64,000 bases of DNA from Promineifilum sp. (GTDB lineage: Bacteria; Chloroflexota; Anaerolineae; Promineifilales; Promineifilaceae): assembly GCA_017983515.1 (NCBI GenBank), contig JAGOBF010000014.1, positions 1 to 64,000 of the forward strand, read 5' to 3'. Under the pieces are notes generated by a model. It was given only the letters and a program-made list of their open reading frames with translations, was not told the DNA's origin and searched no databases. A program made the translations under genes and the position numbers. Below, piece by piece: positions 46,679-55,939 of the stretch (its first letter is position 1; each line of letters opens with the position of its first letter).

Positions 46679-47032
46679 ATGGAACGAGAGCAACTGACCG
46701 CTTATCTGCTGGGCCAAAAGGGGGCGACCGAAGAGACGCCCTTTGGGCCGGAGGCGCTGGTCTACAAGGTCATGGGCAAGATGTTTGCCCTGGTGGCCTG
46801 GCAGGCCGAACCGCTGACCCTGACGCTCAAGTGTGAGCCCGGCCGGGCGCTGTTATGGCGTGACGTCTATCCCGCCGTCCGACCCGGCTACCACATGAAC
46901 AAGACCCACTGGAACACCATCACCCTTGACGGTACGATTCCAGAGACCGAACTACGGGGGATGATCGACGACTCGTATGATCGAGTGGTCAAGAGCCTGA
47001 CCAAGGCCCAGCGGGAAACGCTTTCGTCATGA
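46679..47032 (+). CDS. MmcQ/YjbR-family DNA-binding-fold protein
   Basis: 117 residues. The family pattern is present: LGQKGATEETPFGPEALVYKVMGKMFALV (in parts: GATEETPFGPEALVYKV), LTLKCEPGRA, PGYHMNKTHWNTITLDG (a strongly conserved stretch) and IDDSYDRVVKSLTK. YjbR-like proteins have a double-wing fold; their role is unknown. It overlaps the convergent phosphoesterase gene by six bases. Confidence 0.85.
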   Translation: MEREQLTAYLLGQKGATEETPFGPEALVYKVMGKMFALVAWQAEPLTLTLKCEPGRALLWRDVYPAVRPGYHMNKTHWNTITLDGTIPETELRGMIDDSYDRVVKSLTKAQRETLSS

Positions 47033-47758
47033 ACGCCACTGTTCCAGCCAGTAATCGACGTGGGGCATGCCGGAACGTCGAGCCGCCCGGCTCAGTTCGT
47101 CCTTGGGATAGGGCACGCGCTGCAAGGTGATCGATAGCGCCCCATCTTTCCAAGCCAGCAGGCCGTATTCGGCCCACGTCGGATAGCTGCTGTGGCCGTC
47201 GGCCGTCTGATAGAGCGGTTGGCCCACGCTGCCGGGGTTGACCACAATGCTGTCTTTGTAGCGGCGGATCATCGCTTCGTGGGTGTGGCCGCCGGCCATG
47301 ACCAGCGCCCGAGCTGCCCCAAACCAGCGGTCAAGCGTCTCTTCCGGCGTCGTCGACTCGATCCGGTCTTCATAGCTGTGCGGCGAGCCATGATAGGTCA
47401 ACAGGCTGAACCCGTGACCGAAGTCCTGGAACAGGGCCGGCCGATAATCGGCCACCGCCTCCAGCTCGGCCGCGCCCAATTGGGCCGCCGACCACAACTC
47501 GATTTCCGTTTCGCGTCGATCGGCTTCGTCTGCTGTGTCCGGTGGCAGCGGGTTAAGCAGCCAGTGGTCGGTATTGCCCATCATGACCGGAATTTCCAGA
47601 CGGCGCAGGCGTTCGATCACTTCCCGGGGCTGCGGCCCCCCGGCGGCCACGTCGCCCAGACAGACGATCCGGTCAATATTCTGCCTGCCCAGGTGCTCAA
47701 GTGCCGTCTCCAGCGCCACCAGGTTGCCGTGTATATCCGAAATCAGAGCGATTTGCAT
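47027..47758 (-). CDS. Calcineurin-like metallophosphoesterase
   Basis: 243 residues. Metal-binding motifs in order: SDIHGNLVAL, CLGDVAAGGP, MGNTDHW, TYHGSPHS and AGGHTHEAMIR, with VVNPGSVGQP as in YfcE/MJ0936-type phosphodiesterases. It hydrolyses a phosphodiester in the cytoplasm; the natural substrate is unknown. GGAAAG precedes the ATG. Confidence 0.87.
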   Translation of the reverse strand: MQIALISDIHGNLVALETALEHLGRQNIDRIVCLGDVAAGGPQPREVIERLRRLEIPVMMGNTDHWLLNPLPPDTADEADRRETEIELWSAAQLGAAELEAVADYRPALFQDFGHGFSLLTYHGSPHSYEDRIESTTPEETLDRWFGAARALVMAGGHTHEAMIRRYKDSIVVNPGSVGQPLYQTADGHSSYPTWAEYGLLAWKDGALSITLQRVPYPKDELSRAARRSGMPHVDYWLEQWRS

Positions 47759-47776
47759 AGAGCTTTCCTCACCAAG

Positions 47777-47880
47777 CAGGCTTTTCAGTAATCGGCCGAT
47801 CGCGGTCAGGCCGATGTCTTAACCGGCTTCCCCACCACGCCGGACTACATGTCTAATCGACCCACGACTGAAAAGCTCTG
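47777..47880. repeat. Small inverted-repeat (MITE-like) element, copy A
   Basis: 104 bp. Left end CAGGCTTTTCAGTAATCGG and right end GACTGAAAAGCTCTG are inverted copies over about 13 bp. The right 29 bp match the end of the element at 62057-62181 with three differences. There is no ORF inside. It lies between two divergent genes. Confidence 0.65.
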
Positions 47881-47963
47881 TCTCGCGACGCCTCTCCTTT
47901 TGAGGCGCGTTAAACTAAACTATACTATAACTTACTAATCAGTTTAGAGGGGCAATACTCACT

Positions 47964-48866
47964 ATGACCAGAATCCAGCTGACCGGCAACGGCCCAACTT
48001 TCTCGCGCATCGTGGCCGGCGTCATGCGCCTGCGCGAGTGGGGCATGGACACATCCGCCCTGCGCGCCTTCATCGCCGAATGTCTTGACCTGGGCATCAC
48101 CACCTTCGACCATGCCGATATCTACGGAAGCTATACCTGCGAAGAGCTATTCGGCCGGGTGCTGGCCGCCGAGCCGTCGCTGCGCGATCGCATCGAGCTG
48201 GTGACCAAGTGCGGCATCCAGCTCGTGTCGCCCAACCGGCCGGATACGCGCGTCCACCACTACGACACCAGCCGCGACCACATCATTGCCTCGGCCGAGC
48301 GCTCCCTGCGCAACCTGCACACGGACACGCTCGACCTGCTGCTCATCCACCGGCCCGATCCGTTGATCGACGCCGACGAGGTGGCCGAGGCGCTGGCCGC
48401 CTTGCGCCTGTCGGGCAAGATTCGCCACGCCGGGGTCAGCAACTTTAGCCCGCGGCAGTTCGAACTGCTGCAATCCCGTCTCGACTTTCCGCTGGTGACC
48501 AATCAGATCGAGTTATCGGTGCTGCATCTCGCGCCGCTCCATGATGGCACGCTGGAGCAATTGCAGCAGTTGCGCGTGCCGCCAATGCTCTGGTCGCCGG
48601 TGGCCGGCGGCCGCCTGTTCAACGACGGCGACGAGCGGGCGATGCGAGTGCGAAAGGCGCTGGAGGCGGTCGGCCGCGAGGTGGGCGCGTCGGTCGATGG
48701 GGTAGCGCTGGCCTGGCTGCTGCGCCACCCGGCGCGGGCGCTGCCGGTCATGGGCACGGGCAAGATCGAGCGGCTGCGCGAGGCGGTGATGGCCGAAAGC
48801 ATCACGCTTGACCGGCAGCAGTGGTTCGCGGTGTGGGAGGCGTCGGCCGGCAGAGAGGTCCCCTAG
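47964..48866 (+). CDS. Aldo/keto reductase
   Basis: 300 residues. Catalytic tetrad positions are visible: Asp and Tyr in FDHADIYGSY, Lys in LVTKCGI, His in LLIHRPDP. GVSNFSPRQFELL and LRHPARALPVMGTGKIE (NADPH site) complete the pattern, closest to the YdhF-like group. It reduces aldehydes or ketones using NADPH. AGAGGGG lies upstream, and an AT-rich stretch with inverted CTAAACT/AGTTTAG (about 47913-47946) could be a promoter-operator. Confidence 0.88.
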   Translation: MTRIQLTGNGPTFSRIVAGVMRLREWGMDTSALRAFIAECLDLGITTFDHADIYGSYTCEELFGRVLAAEPSLRDRIELVTKCGIQLVSPNRPDTRVHHYDTSRDHIIASAERSLRNLHTDTLDLLLIHRPDPLIDADEVAEALAALRLSGKIRHAGVSNFSPRQFELLQSRLDFPLVTNQIELSVLHLAPLHDGTLEQLQQLRVPPMLWSPVAGGRLFNDGDERAMRVRKALEAVGREVGASVDGVALAWLLRHPARALPVMGTGKIERLREAVMAESITLDRQQWFAVWEASAGREVP

Positions 48867-51800
48867 TCGCCGATGGTCACAAATTCCGCGCCGTCCGCGC
48901 GCAGTCGCTCGCCGCTGGCGGGGTCATAGAGGCCCACGCGCAACAGCAGCGGCCCAGCGGGCAACTCGGCTGGTGGGTTGAGCGTGTGAACGTCGGTGAC
49001 GTATTCACCCGGCAGCCAGCCCGTGGTCGGCCGCGACCAGCCACCGGGCACAGTGTCGGATTGAGCCAGGATGTTGCCGGCGGCATCGACCAGATGGACG
49101 AACACATGATAGCCTGTTGCCGTCTCTGTCTCGGCCCGCCAGACGAGGGGGAGAGCACAGGGAACCGGGGGGCACGGGAGCGAGGATGAATCGGCGGCGA
49201 GGCCGACCAGAGTGGCGATCACGGTTCCGTCGGCGGCCAGGAAAGGTGTGTCGATATCCAGCGCCAGGGGAGGCGCGTCGTAGGTTCGCTCCGGCGCGGC
49301 CACGGCGATTTGGCCCAGCGGGAAGTCCTCCACGTAGAAGCGATAGACGCCGCTGGTCAGGCCGGCCGGGAGCGGCACGATGTGCTGCCCGCGCAGGCGG
49401 CCATGCGCCGGCCAGTCTTGCGGCGGCAGACCCTCGCGCACGGCGGGCAATCGCCATTCGCCCGCCGCCGCGCCGGTTTCGTCCACCAGCCGCAGCGTGA
49501 ACCGCTCGCACAAAGAGCGGTCGGCGCACTCCCAGAAGAATGTCAGCAGAACGGAATCCCCCGCCGTCGCCTCGGCCCGATCCTGATTGTAGCCCAGCAG
49601 ACGCAGGCCCCAGGCCGGGAAATCGCGTTCGGCCGGATATTGTGGCGCGAAGGTCGGCGGAGTGTCGGGGTTGGCGATTTCGATTTGGCCGATGACGGCC
49701 GTCGGGCCAAGCGCCCGGCCGTCGGCCGTGTCCAGCAGCGTCACCGGGGCCAGCGTGGCCTTGTCAAACAGGGTCAGCACGATGTCATAGAGGCCCGGCG
49801 GCGTGCCGCTGAGCGTCCGCACCTCGCGGCTGTCCCAGCCCCATTCGCCGGGCGACCACAGACGAGTGGGCGGCGCGTCCTCGAAGACCCGCGGCCGCTC
49901 CGTGCCCTTGTCGCTCCAGGCCAGGCCGTCCGGGCCGACGAGGGCGATTTCGGACTGGTAATCGACCGAGGGCGGGGCGACGGCCGTCCAGGCCAGGTCG
50001 ATGTCCACCGTTTCCCCGGCGGGCACACGGTCGCGGCTCATGTTGAAGCCGTTCAGCGCCATCTCGCCGCCCTGCAAGGCGGCGGTGTGGGCGACCGGCG
50101 GCTCGGCCGGCCGGCGCAGCGGCGACTCGTTGTTGTCCACATAGAGCTTGACGCCCAGCAGCCCCAGGCTGAGCAGCCCCAATGTCAGCCATGCGCCACG
50201 GCCCGCCGGCCGTGTTGCGCGGCGGCTCGCGGTCGCCGGCCGCCGCTTTGCTGCCACGGCCACGACCACCGCCCCGACGGCCGATAATAGACTCAGCCCC
50301 ACCAGCGCCAGCCGCAACGGGGTTGCGCCCCAATCGACACGGATTTCATGTGTCCCGGCGGGCACGTCGAAGGTGATCAGCCCGGTCGGGTCTTCGGGCA
50401 CGATGTCGACCCGGCGGCCGTCGACGCGAGCCGACCAGCCGGGGAAGGCGAAACTCAGGTAGCGGGCGACGAACGGCTCCGGCGAATCGACGGTCAGGGA
50501 CACGCCGAAGCGCCCATAGGCGACGTCGCTCAGCGCCGCGGCGGCCGGCAAGACGCTGGCGTCGAAGCGTTGCGGTGTGCGCCCGGCAGCGTAGTCGGCT
50601 TCCAGCGGCGAGCCGGCCGGCCGCTGCTGCACGCTGCGCGGGAAGTAGCTGCCTTCGGGGTCGACGCCGACCAGCCCGGTGATACGTTCGTAAGCGTGGA
50701 CGGTCAGGATCGTCGGGAATGGCTCTTCCCGGCAGAAGCGCGGGTAGAGGTTGGGGATGGCTTCGAGCATCAGCAGCACGATGGCGGCGGCCAGGAGAAC
50801 GACGGGTAACAGACGGCGGCCGCGCGTCGCTGGGGTTGGCCGGCCGGCCCGCTGCGGCCGGCTGTACGTAAACGGCACACCCGCCAGAAAGGCCACCGGC
50901 AGCGCGGCGCGGCCGACGAAGCGCCACGGGAACTGGACGAAGTCGATGAGCGGCAGCGCTTGCCACAGCGAGCGGGAGAGGGGCAGGGCCATAAACAGGA
51001 ACACGGCCGCGCCGGCCGCCATGAGGATGATGTGCAGGCGTTGTTCGCGGGCGCGGCGGCCGTCGCCCTTGATCCACATCAGCCCGGTCAGCCCCAGCCC
51101 GGCCAGGGCCAAAGGCGCCCAGCCCAGCCGGAACAGCAGCGGCGGATTGACAAGCGTGGGGTTTTCGGCGGCGACCGGCCCCAGGATTTCGGCGGTCGAG
51201 GCGAAGTTGTAGCGCCAGTCGTTGTTGCGCGTCGTCGTCGACATCTCCAGCGTCACCTCGTCCATCTCTAGCAACGCCCCGCCGGTGTAGAAGAAGGCCA
51301 GGCCGAGCCCCAGGGCGAGGAGGGCCAGGAGGCGAGACAAACGACGAGTGACGAGTGACGAGCGAGGGACGTCGGCGGCCGCTGGCGGGTCGCCGGCCGT
51401 CATCCGGCCGCGGTCGAGCAGGGCCAGGGCGGCCAGATAGACCAGCAGCACCGGCGCGAAGAGGAAGGTGGAGATGTTGTGGCTGATCGACAAAAGGGCC
51501 AGACCCAGCACCCCGGCCGCCAACGAGCGCACCGAGCCGAACAATACCCAGCGCCGCCCGACCCACAGCAGAAACGGAAAGAGCGGCAGGGCCAGCGATT
51601 CCGGCGCGTTGCCGCGAATGAGGGCATCGACCATGACGTAGGGGGCCGCCATGTAGGCCACGGCCGACACCAGCGCCGCGCGCGGGCCGAACAAGTCGCG
51701 TACCCACAGGAACATGAACGCGCCGCAAAGCAGGATCGTCACCGCGTAGAACAGGTTCGACGCCGCGGGCAGCGGCAACCCGGCCAGAAAGGGCAGCAAC

Positions 51801-52081
51801 ACGGCATAGAGCGGCGCGGCCTCGCGGTAGACAAAGAACGGATAGCCGTAACCGAAGGCCAGATCGGGCAGCCAGCGAGTCAGATAGATGCCGTTGTCCC
51901 AGGCGTGGGCCATCGCCGCCACGCGATGATAGTGCAGATGGCCGTCGTGGGTGCAGGCCACCGACGACCAGCGCAGCAGGGGCGTGATGAGCGGCAGCCC
52001 CAGAAGCGTGGTGAGCAGTAACCAGTAAGCAGTCTGCCGGCGGCCGTCGTTGGGGCGCGGAGGGACGGTATCGGATGCCAC
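48863..52081 (-). CDS. PTPS-related multi-spanning membrane protein (glycosyltransferase-like)
   Basis: About 1072 residues from GTG 52081. The first 560 or so contain at least ten spans with THDGHLHYHRVAAMAHAWDNG, PDLAFGYGYPFFVYREAAPLY (in parts) and VDALIRGNAPESLALPLFPF, the pattern of proteins annotated as 6-pyruvoyl-tetrahydropterin-synthase-related membrane proteins, which look like GT-C glycosyltransferases. The rest is a long extracytoplasmic beta-rich region. Sequence upstream of 52081 in the same frame overlaps the acetyltransferase gene and is Arg-rich, so it is not coding. An ACGAGTG heptamer repeat at 51344-51364 lies inside the gene and encodes SSLVTRRLS. A CATACT hexamer just before GTG suggests a leaderless mRNA. 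Function is inferred only. Confidence 0.65.
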   Translation of the reverse strand: MASDTVPPRPNDGRRQTAYWLLLTTLLGLPLITPLLRWSSVACTHDGHLHYHRVAAMAHAWDNGIYLTRWLPDLAFGYGYPFFVYREAAPLYAVLLPFLAGLPLPAASNLFYAVTILLCGAFMFLWVRDLFGPRAALVSAVAYMAAPYVMVDALIRGNAPESLALPLFPFLLWVGRRWVLFGSVRSLAAGVLGLALLSISHNISTFLFAPVLLVYLAALALLDRGRMTAGDPPAAADVPRSSLVTRRLSRLLALLALGLGLAFFYTGGALLEMDEVTLEMSTTTRNNDWRYNFASTAEILGPVAAENPTLVNPPLLFRLGWAPLALAGLGLTGLMWIKGDGRRAREQRLHIILMAAGAAVFLFMALPLSRSLWQALPLIDFVQFPWRFVGRAALPVAFLAGVPFTYSRPQRAGRPTPATRGRRLLPVVLLAAAIVLLMLEAIPNLYPRFCREEPFPTILTVHAYERITGLVGVDPEGSYFPRSVQQRPAGSPLEADYAAGRTPQRFDASVLPAAAALSDVAYGRFGVSLTVDSPEPFVARYLSFAFPGWSARVDGRRVDIVPEDPTGLITFDVPAGTHEIRVDWGATPLRLALVGLSLLSAVGAVVVAVAAKRRPATASRRATRPAGRGAWLTLGLLSLGLLGVKLYVDNNESPLRRPAEPPVAHTAALQGGEMALNGFNMSRDRVPAGETVDIDLAWTAVAPPSVDYQSEIALVGPDGLAWSDKGTERPRVFEDAPPTRLWSPGEWGWDSREVRTLSGTPPGLYDIVLTLFDKATLAPVTLLDTADGRALGPTAVIGQIEIANPDTPPTFAPQYPAERDFPAWGLRLLGYNQDRAEATAGDSVLLTFFWECADRSLCERFTLRLVDETGAAAGEWRLPAVREGLPPQDWPAHGRLRGQHIVPLPAGLTSGVYRFYVEDFPLGQIAVAAPERTYDAPPLALDIDTPFLAADGTVIATLVGLAADSSSLPCPPVPCALPLVWRAETETATGYHVFVHLVDAAGNILAQSDTVPGGWSRPTTGWLPGEYVTDVHTLNPPAELPAGPLLLRVGLYDPASGERLRADGAEFVTIGD
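51344..51364. repeat. Heptanucleotide repeat inside a coding region
   Basis: ACGAGTG, ACGAGTG, ACGAGCG in tandem within the membrane-protein gene. Three units of 7 bp keep the reading frame. Confidence 0.8.
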
Positions 52082-52119
52082 AGGGTCAAGTATGGCCCAG
52101 CGGCGCGGACGGCGCAATG

Positions 52120-52698
52120 CTAGGCGCCGGCCGCGCCTACCCGGCTGCTGCGCCGCTCCAGCAGCAGTGAATCGCGCCACAGACCGTGATGGAGGCCCAG
52201 ACGCTCGCGCCGGCCGACGATACGAAAGCCGCAGGCCAGATGCAAAGCGACGCTGGCCTCGTTTTCGGGGAAGATGCCCGCTTGCAGCGTCCACAGGCCG
52301 GCCGTTTCGGAACTTTCGATCAGCGCCGCGAGCAAGGCGCGGCCGATCCCCTGCCCGCGCACCGTCGCGGCGACGTAGATGCTGACTTCGGCCACGCCGC
52401 AATAGACGGCGCGCGACGACACGGGGCTGAGCGCGGCCCAGCCGACGACCCCGTGGCGACGGGCCACCAGGCGGCCGGCGGTCAGGCGCGCTGCGTCCCA
52501 GGCTGCCCACTCCGGCGCCGCCGTCTCAAACGTGGCCTGGCCGGTGGCGATGCCTTCTTCGTAGATGGTGCGCACCGCCGGCCAGTCGGCGGCGAGCATG
52601 GCCGTGATTCGCGTTTTTCTGCCCGTCTGTGGCGCGGAACGAGACCGATAAGCCGCTTGCGGCAGGGGCCGATTGGAGAGGGAGGCGTCAAGACTCAT
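52120..52698 (-). CDS. GNAT-family N-acetyltransferase (phosphinothricin acetyltransferase-like)
   Basis: 192 residues. ITAMLAADWPAVRTIYEEGIATGQATFET (in parts: AVRTIYEEGIATGQATFET) is the PAT/MnaT signature; the acetyl-CoA site is YVAATVRGQGIGRALLAALI, and NEASVALHLACGFRIVGRRERLG ends the fold. Such enzymes acetylate small amines or amino acids. It follows argD by 24 bp in the arginine cluster, so a role with amino-acid substrates is plausible but unproven. The first 30 residues are not conserved; a later start is possible. Confidence 0.82.
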   Translation of the reverse strand: MSLDASLSNRPLPQAAYRSRSAPQTGRKTRITAMLAADWPAVRTIYEEGIATGQATFETAAPEWAAWDAARLTAGRLVARRHGVVGWAALSPVSSRAVYCGVAEVSIYVAATVRGQGIGRALLAALIESSETAGLWTLQAGIFPENEASVALHLACGFRIVGRRERLGLHHGLWRDSLLLERRSSRVGAAGA

Positions 52699-52722
52699 GG
52701 CTGTTTTCTCCTCGACGGGCGA

Positions 52723-53904
52723 TTAGGCGGCCAGACAGTCGCGCAGGATGGCGACGGCGGCGTCGATGTGGGCGGGCGTAACGATAAGGGGCGGGGCGAT
52801 GCGCAGCGTCGTCTCGCCGGCGTTGATGACCAGCAGGCCGCCCGCCCGCGCGGCGGCGATGACCCCGGCGGCGGGGATGTCGAGGTCGACGCCAACCAGC
52901 AGGCCCGCTCCGCGCACCTCGCGCACGTGGGGGCTGTCCAGGTCGCCCAGCTGCTGGAGAAGATACGCGCCGTTGGCGGCCACAGCGGCCAGGAACGCCG
53001 GTTGGGCAATGCGGTCGAAGACCACGTTGGCCGCGCGACAGACCAACGGCCCGCCGGCGAACGTGCTGCCATGCTCGCCGTAGCCCACGGACGCGGCCAC
53101 TTCTTCGGTCATCAGGATGGCTCCGATGGGCAGGCCATTAGCCAGCGGCTTGGCCAGGGTCATGATGTCGGGCGTCACGCCGGACGCTTCGTAGGCCCAC
53201 AACGTGCCCGTGCGGCCGAGACCGCACTGTATTTCGTCGAAGATGAGCGTCGCGCCGAATTCGTCGCACAGGGCGCGCAGGCCGCGCAGGAACTCCGGCG
53301 TGGCGGCATGGATGCCGCCCTCGCCCTGCACTGGCTCGATGACGACCGCGCCGGTGGTCGGGCCGATGACGGCGCGCGCCGCGGCCAGATCGTTGAACGG
53401 CGCGAAGCACGCGCCGGGCAGCAGCGGCGCGAACGGCTCGCGGTAGGCGGACTTGTAGGTGATCGACAGCGCGCCCAGCGTGCGGCCGTGGAAGCTGCTG
53501 CTGAAGGCGACGATCTCCTGCCGGCCGTCGCCGCTGCGTTGCCGGGCACGGCGGCGAGCGAACTTGAGCGCGCCCTCGATGGCCTCGGCTCCGGAGTTGG
53601 TGAAGAAAACGCGGTCGGCGAAAGAATGGGTGACCAATCGCCTGGCCAGCTCGACCTGCGGCGCGGTGTAGTAGAGATTGCTAACGTGGGTGAGGGTGCG
53701 GGCCTGATCAGCCACGGCCGCGGCCACATCGGGGTCGCTGTGTCCCAGCGCGGCTACGGCGATGCCCGACATGAAGTCGAGATAGCGCCGGCCGTCACTG
53801 TCGTAGAGGTAGACTCCCTCGCCGCGCTCCAGCACAATATCAGCCCGCTTGTAGGTCTGCATCACATAGCGGGCCTCGTCGTCGATGATCCTTTGCTTTT
53901 CCAT
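52723..53904 (-). CDS. argD: Acetylornithine aminotransferase
   Basis: 393 residues from MEKQRIIDDEARYVMQTY, a typical ArgD start. Class III aminotransferase motifs: DSDGRRYLDFMSGIAVAALGH, NSGAEAIEGALKFAR, FSSSFHGRTLGALS, FDEIQCGLGRTG and the PLP Lys in LAKPLANGLPIGA. It converts N-acetylglutamate semialdehyde to acetylornithine. The ATG comes one base after the argB stop; GAGAGAGGA at the argB end is its ribosome-binding site. Part of argC-argB-argD. Confidence 0.88.
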   Translation of the reverse strand: MEKQRIIDDEARYVMQTYKRADIVLERGEGVYLYDSDGRRYLDFMSGIAVAALGHSDPDVAAAVADQARTLTHVSNLYYTAPQVELARRLVTHSFADRVFFTNSGAEAIEGALKFARRRARQRSGDGRQEIVAFSSSFHGRTLGALSITYKSAYREPFAPLLPGACFAPFNDLAAARAVIGPTTGAVVIEPVQGEGGIHAATPEFLRGLRALCDEFGATLIFDEIQCGLGRTGTLWAYEASGVTPDIMTLAKPLANGLPIGAILMTEEVAASVGYGEHGSTFAGGPLVCRAANVVFDRIAQPAFLAAVAANGAYLLQQLGDLDSPHVREVRGAGLLVGVDLDIPAAGVIAAARAGGLLVINAGETTLRIAPPLIVTPAHIDAAVAILRDCLAA

Positions 53905-53905
53905 A

Positions 53906-54727
53906 TTATCCTCTCTCCCCAACGGGTTTCGCCTTTTCACTTTCCTCTGCCCACTGCCCACTGTCTAGTGCCCACTGTTCATCCCCAAACATCGTCCCGC
54001 CGCCCGATCCCAGCCCCGCCAGGTTGACGATCCGCACCTGGGGCACGCCGCGGCCGACGGCCTCCAGCGCTGTGCGCACCTTGGGTATCATCCCGCCGCT
54101 GACGACGCCGCTCCCGATGAGGCGCTCGGCCTGGGGCGAAGTCAGATGGGGCAAGACGCCGCCGTCCAGCAGCACACCAGGCACATTGGAGACGAAATCC
54201 AGCACCCCGGCCGACAGCGCCTGGGCGATGGCCCCGGCCGCTTCGTCGGCGTTGACGTTGTAGGTTTGCCCATCTTCGCCCAACGAGATGGGCGAGATGA
54301 CCGGAATGATCCCCAGCGCCGCAAAATGGGCCAGAAAATCCGCCCGGACGCTGATGATTTCGCCGACCAGCCCCAGATCGGCCGTGGGGTGTTGCTTCTT
54401 GCGGCAGCGAAGCAGCCCGCCGTCGACGCCGCTGAAGCCGACCGCGTCCAGCCCGGCGGCCAGAAAAGCCCGCACGATGGCCTTGTTGGTGTGGCCCGAC
54501 AGCACCATCTGGGCCACAGCCAGCGATTCGGCGTCGGTGACGCGCAGGCCGTCGATCTTGACCGGCTCGATACCCAGCCGGGTCTGCAGCGTGGCGATCT
54601 CCTGGCCGCCGCCGTGGACGACGATGAGCGGCTCGCCGGCCGCCACGATGACGATTTGTCGCGCCAGTTCTTCCAGGAAGCCCGGCGTATTCAGCTCGTT
54701 GCCACCGATTTTGATGATGCGGGTCAT
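53906..54727 (-). CDS. argB: Acetylglutamate kinase
   Basis: 273 residues. Amino-acid-kinase fold: IIKIGGNEL, IVVHGGGQEIATLQTRLG, GLRVTDAESLAVAQMVLSGHTNKAIV (in parts: GLRVTDAESLAVAQMVL), VNADEAAGAIAQAL and VSGGMIPKVRTALEAV. It phosphorylates N-acetylglutamate. The family end GGGTMF is followed by about 25 extra residues (DEQWALDSGQWAEESEKAK) encoded by TGCCCAC heptamer repeats, so the tail was probably added when the repeat array destroyed the original stop. Confidence 0.88.
   Translation of the reverse strand: MTRIIKIGGNELNTPGFLEELARQIVIVAAGEPLIVVHGGGQEIATLQTRLGIEPVKIDGLRVTDAESLAVAQMVLSGHTNKAIVRAFLAAGLDAVGFSGVDGGLLRCRKKQHPTADLGLVGEIISVRADFLAHFAALGIIPVISPISLGEDGQTYNVNADEAAGAIAQALSAGVLDFVSNVPGVLLDGGVLPHLTSPQAERLIGSGVVSGGMIPKVRTALEAVGRGVPQVRIVNLAGLGSGGGTMFGDEQWALDSGQWAEESEKAKPVGERG
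53948..53975. repeat. Heptanucleotide tandem repeat in the 3' end of argB
   Basis: TGCCCAC, TGCCCAC, TGTCTAG, TGCCCAC: four 7-bp units, one altered. They encode most of the non-family tail of ArgB. Confidence 0.8.
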
Positions 54728-54760
54728 GGTTGTTATTTCCTGGGCCTCATCGGGCCAGCC

Positions 54761-55768
54761 TTAAATCAATCCCGTCGTCTCCGGGCAACCGAACATGGCG
54801 TTCATATTCTGCACGGCTTGCCCGGCCGCACCCTTGATCAAGTTATCGATGGCCGCGGTCAGGATGAGCGTGCGGCCGGTCAGGGTCAGGGCGATGGCGC
54901 AGCGGTTGGTGTAGTTGACGTGGGCCAGCGATGCCAGTTGTCCGGCCGGTAGCAGGTCGATAAACGGCTCATCGTCATAGGCCGCGGCGTACCGGGCGCG
55001 CAGGTCTTCCTCGTCCACCTCGCCGGCGAATGTCACGTAGATAGTGGAGAGGATGCCGCGCGGCACGGGCAGCAAATGGGGCGAAAAGATGAGCGCCGGC
55101 GCGTCGGCCCGCCAGCCCCTGATCGCCTGCTCCATCTCCGGCAAATGGCGATGGGCGCGGCCGATCTTGTAGGGCGCATAGTTGTCGGCCACCTGGACGA
55201 AATGGGTGGTCGCCGTGGGCGAGCGGCCCGCGCCAGACACACCGGAGGCCGAGTCGGCGATGATCGGGCCGGCCAGGGGCAACTCGCTCCGCAGCAGCGG
55301 CCACAGCGCCAGCAATACGCTGGTGGGGTAGCAGCCGGGGTTAGCGACGAGGCGCGCGCCGGGCAACTCCGCACGCCGGACTTCGGTCAGCCCGTAGACG
55401 GCCTCGTCGAGCAGGTGCGGCGCGGGATGGCTGTGGTCGTACCAGTCGGCATAGACGGCGGCGTCGCGCAGGCGGAAGTCGGCGCTCAGGTCGATGACGC
55501 GCGCGCCGGCAGCCAGGGCCGGCAGCGCCGTCTCGGCCGCGGCGGCATGGGGCAGGCAGAGGAAAACCACATCCACGTCGTCGAGCGGCGCGTGCCGGCC
55601 GTCCACAAGGGGCAGGGCGGGCGCGGCCGGGAAGACGTCGCGCAGCGTCTGCCCGGCCTGGGATTGGGACGTGGCGAAGGCGATGCCGGCCGCGGGGTGA
55701 TGCTGGAGCAATCGCACCAGTTCCCAGCCCGTGTAGCCTGTCGCGCCGTAGATGCCGGCTTTGATCAT
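54761..55768 (-). CDS. argC: N-acetyl-gamma-glutamyl-phosphate reductase
   Basis: 335 residues. NADP site IYGATGYTGWELVRLL, active-site Cys in VANPGCYPTSVLLAL, SGVSGAGRSPT and HRHLPEMEQAI and the PHLLPVPRGILSTIY stretch are all as in ArgC. It reduces acetylglutamyl phosphate to the semialdehyde. It is the first structural gene of the arginine operon and begins 20 bases after an intrinsic terminator, so expression needs antitermination or read-through (see the leader features). Confidence 0.9.
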   Translation of the reverse strand: MIKAGIYGATGYTGWELVRLLQHHPAAGIAFATSQSQAGQTLRDVFPAAPALPLVDGRHAPLDDVDVVFLCLPHAAAAETALPALAAGARVIDLSADFRLRDAAVYADWYDHSHPAPHLLDEAVYGLTEVRRAELPGARLVANPGCYPTSVLLALWPLLRSELPLAGPIIADSASGVSGAGRSPTATTHFVQVADNYAPYKIGRAHRHLPEMEQAIRGWRADAPALIFSPHLLPVPRGILSTIYVTFAGEVDEEDLRARYAAAYDDEPFIDLLPAGQLASLAHVNYTNRCAIALTLTGRTLILTAAIDNLIKGAAGQAVQNMNAMFGCPETTGLI

Positions 55769-55787
55769 GTGCTGTCCTCACTTGAAA

Positions 55788-55825
55788 CAAAAAAACCGCC
55801 AGACCTTGGGAGGTCTGGCGGTCGG
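55788..55825 (-). terminator. Terminator of the argC leader (segments 3 and 4)
   Basis: On the minus strand: ACCGCCAGACCT, loop CCCA, AGGTCTGGCGGT, then TTTTTTTG; a 12-bp perfect stem and a seven-T run. Segment 3 is CCAGACC (55812-55818) and segment 4 GGTCTGG (55799-55805). It lies 20 bases before the argC ATG. Confidence 0.88.
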
Positions 55826-55851
55826 TTCATGCGTGTCGATTTCTCTACAAC

Positions 55852-55932
55852 TCAGGCAACCAAAAGCACCAGACCAGTGGTCTGGGGAGGGCGAGGGCGT
55901 CGCGGGAAAGCCTGAGCACTGTCAACGAACAT
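55852..55932 (-). CDS. Arginine-codon leader peptide of the argCBD operon (26 aa)
   Basis: The peptide starts MFVDSAQAFPRRPRPPQ and ends LVLLVA. Codons 11-14 are CGA CGC CCT CGC (Arg-Arg-Pro-Arg). Just after them lies CCAGACC (segment 1, 55879-55885), then GGTCTGG (segment 2, 55869-55875), and the stop follows 15 bases later. Segment 2 can pair with segment 1 or, over nine base pairs with one G-U, with segment 3 of the terminator. The ATG falls at the predicted transcription start, so the leader would be leaderless. Translation has not been shown; the arrangement is what supports it. Confidence 0.65.
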   Translation of the reverse strand: MFVDSAQAFPRRPRPPQTTGLVLLVA

Positions 55933-55939
55933 GTGGGGA

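Noticed and set aside
52082..52510. N-terminal extension of the PTPS-related membrane protein
   Set aside because: The stretch is Arg/Gly/Ala-rich, lacks family sequence and lies over the acetyltransferase gene in another frame; GTG 52081 fits the membrane start.
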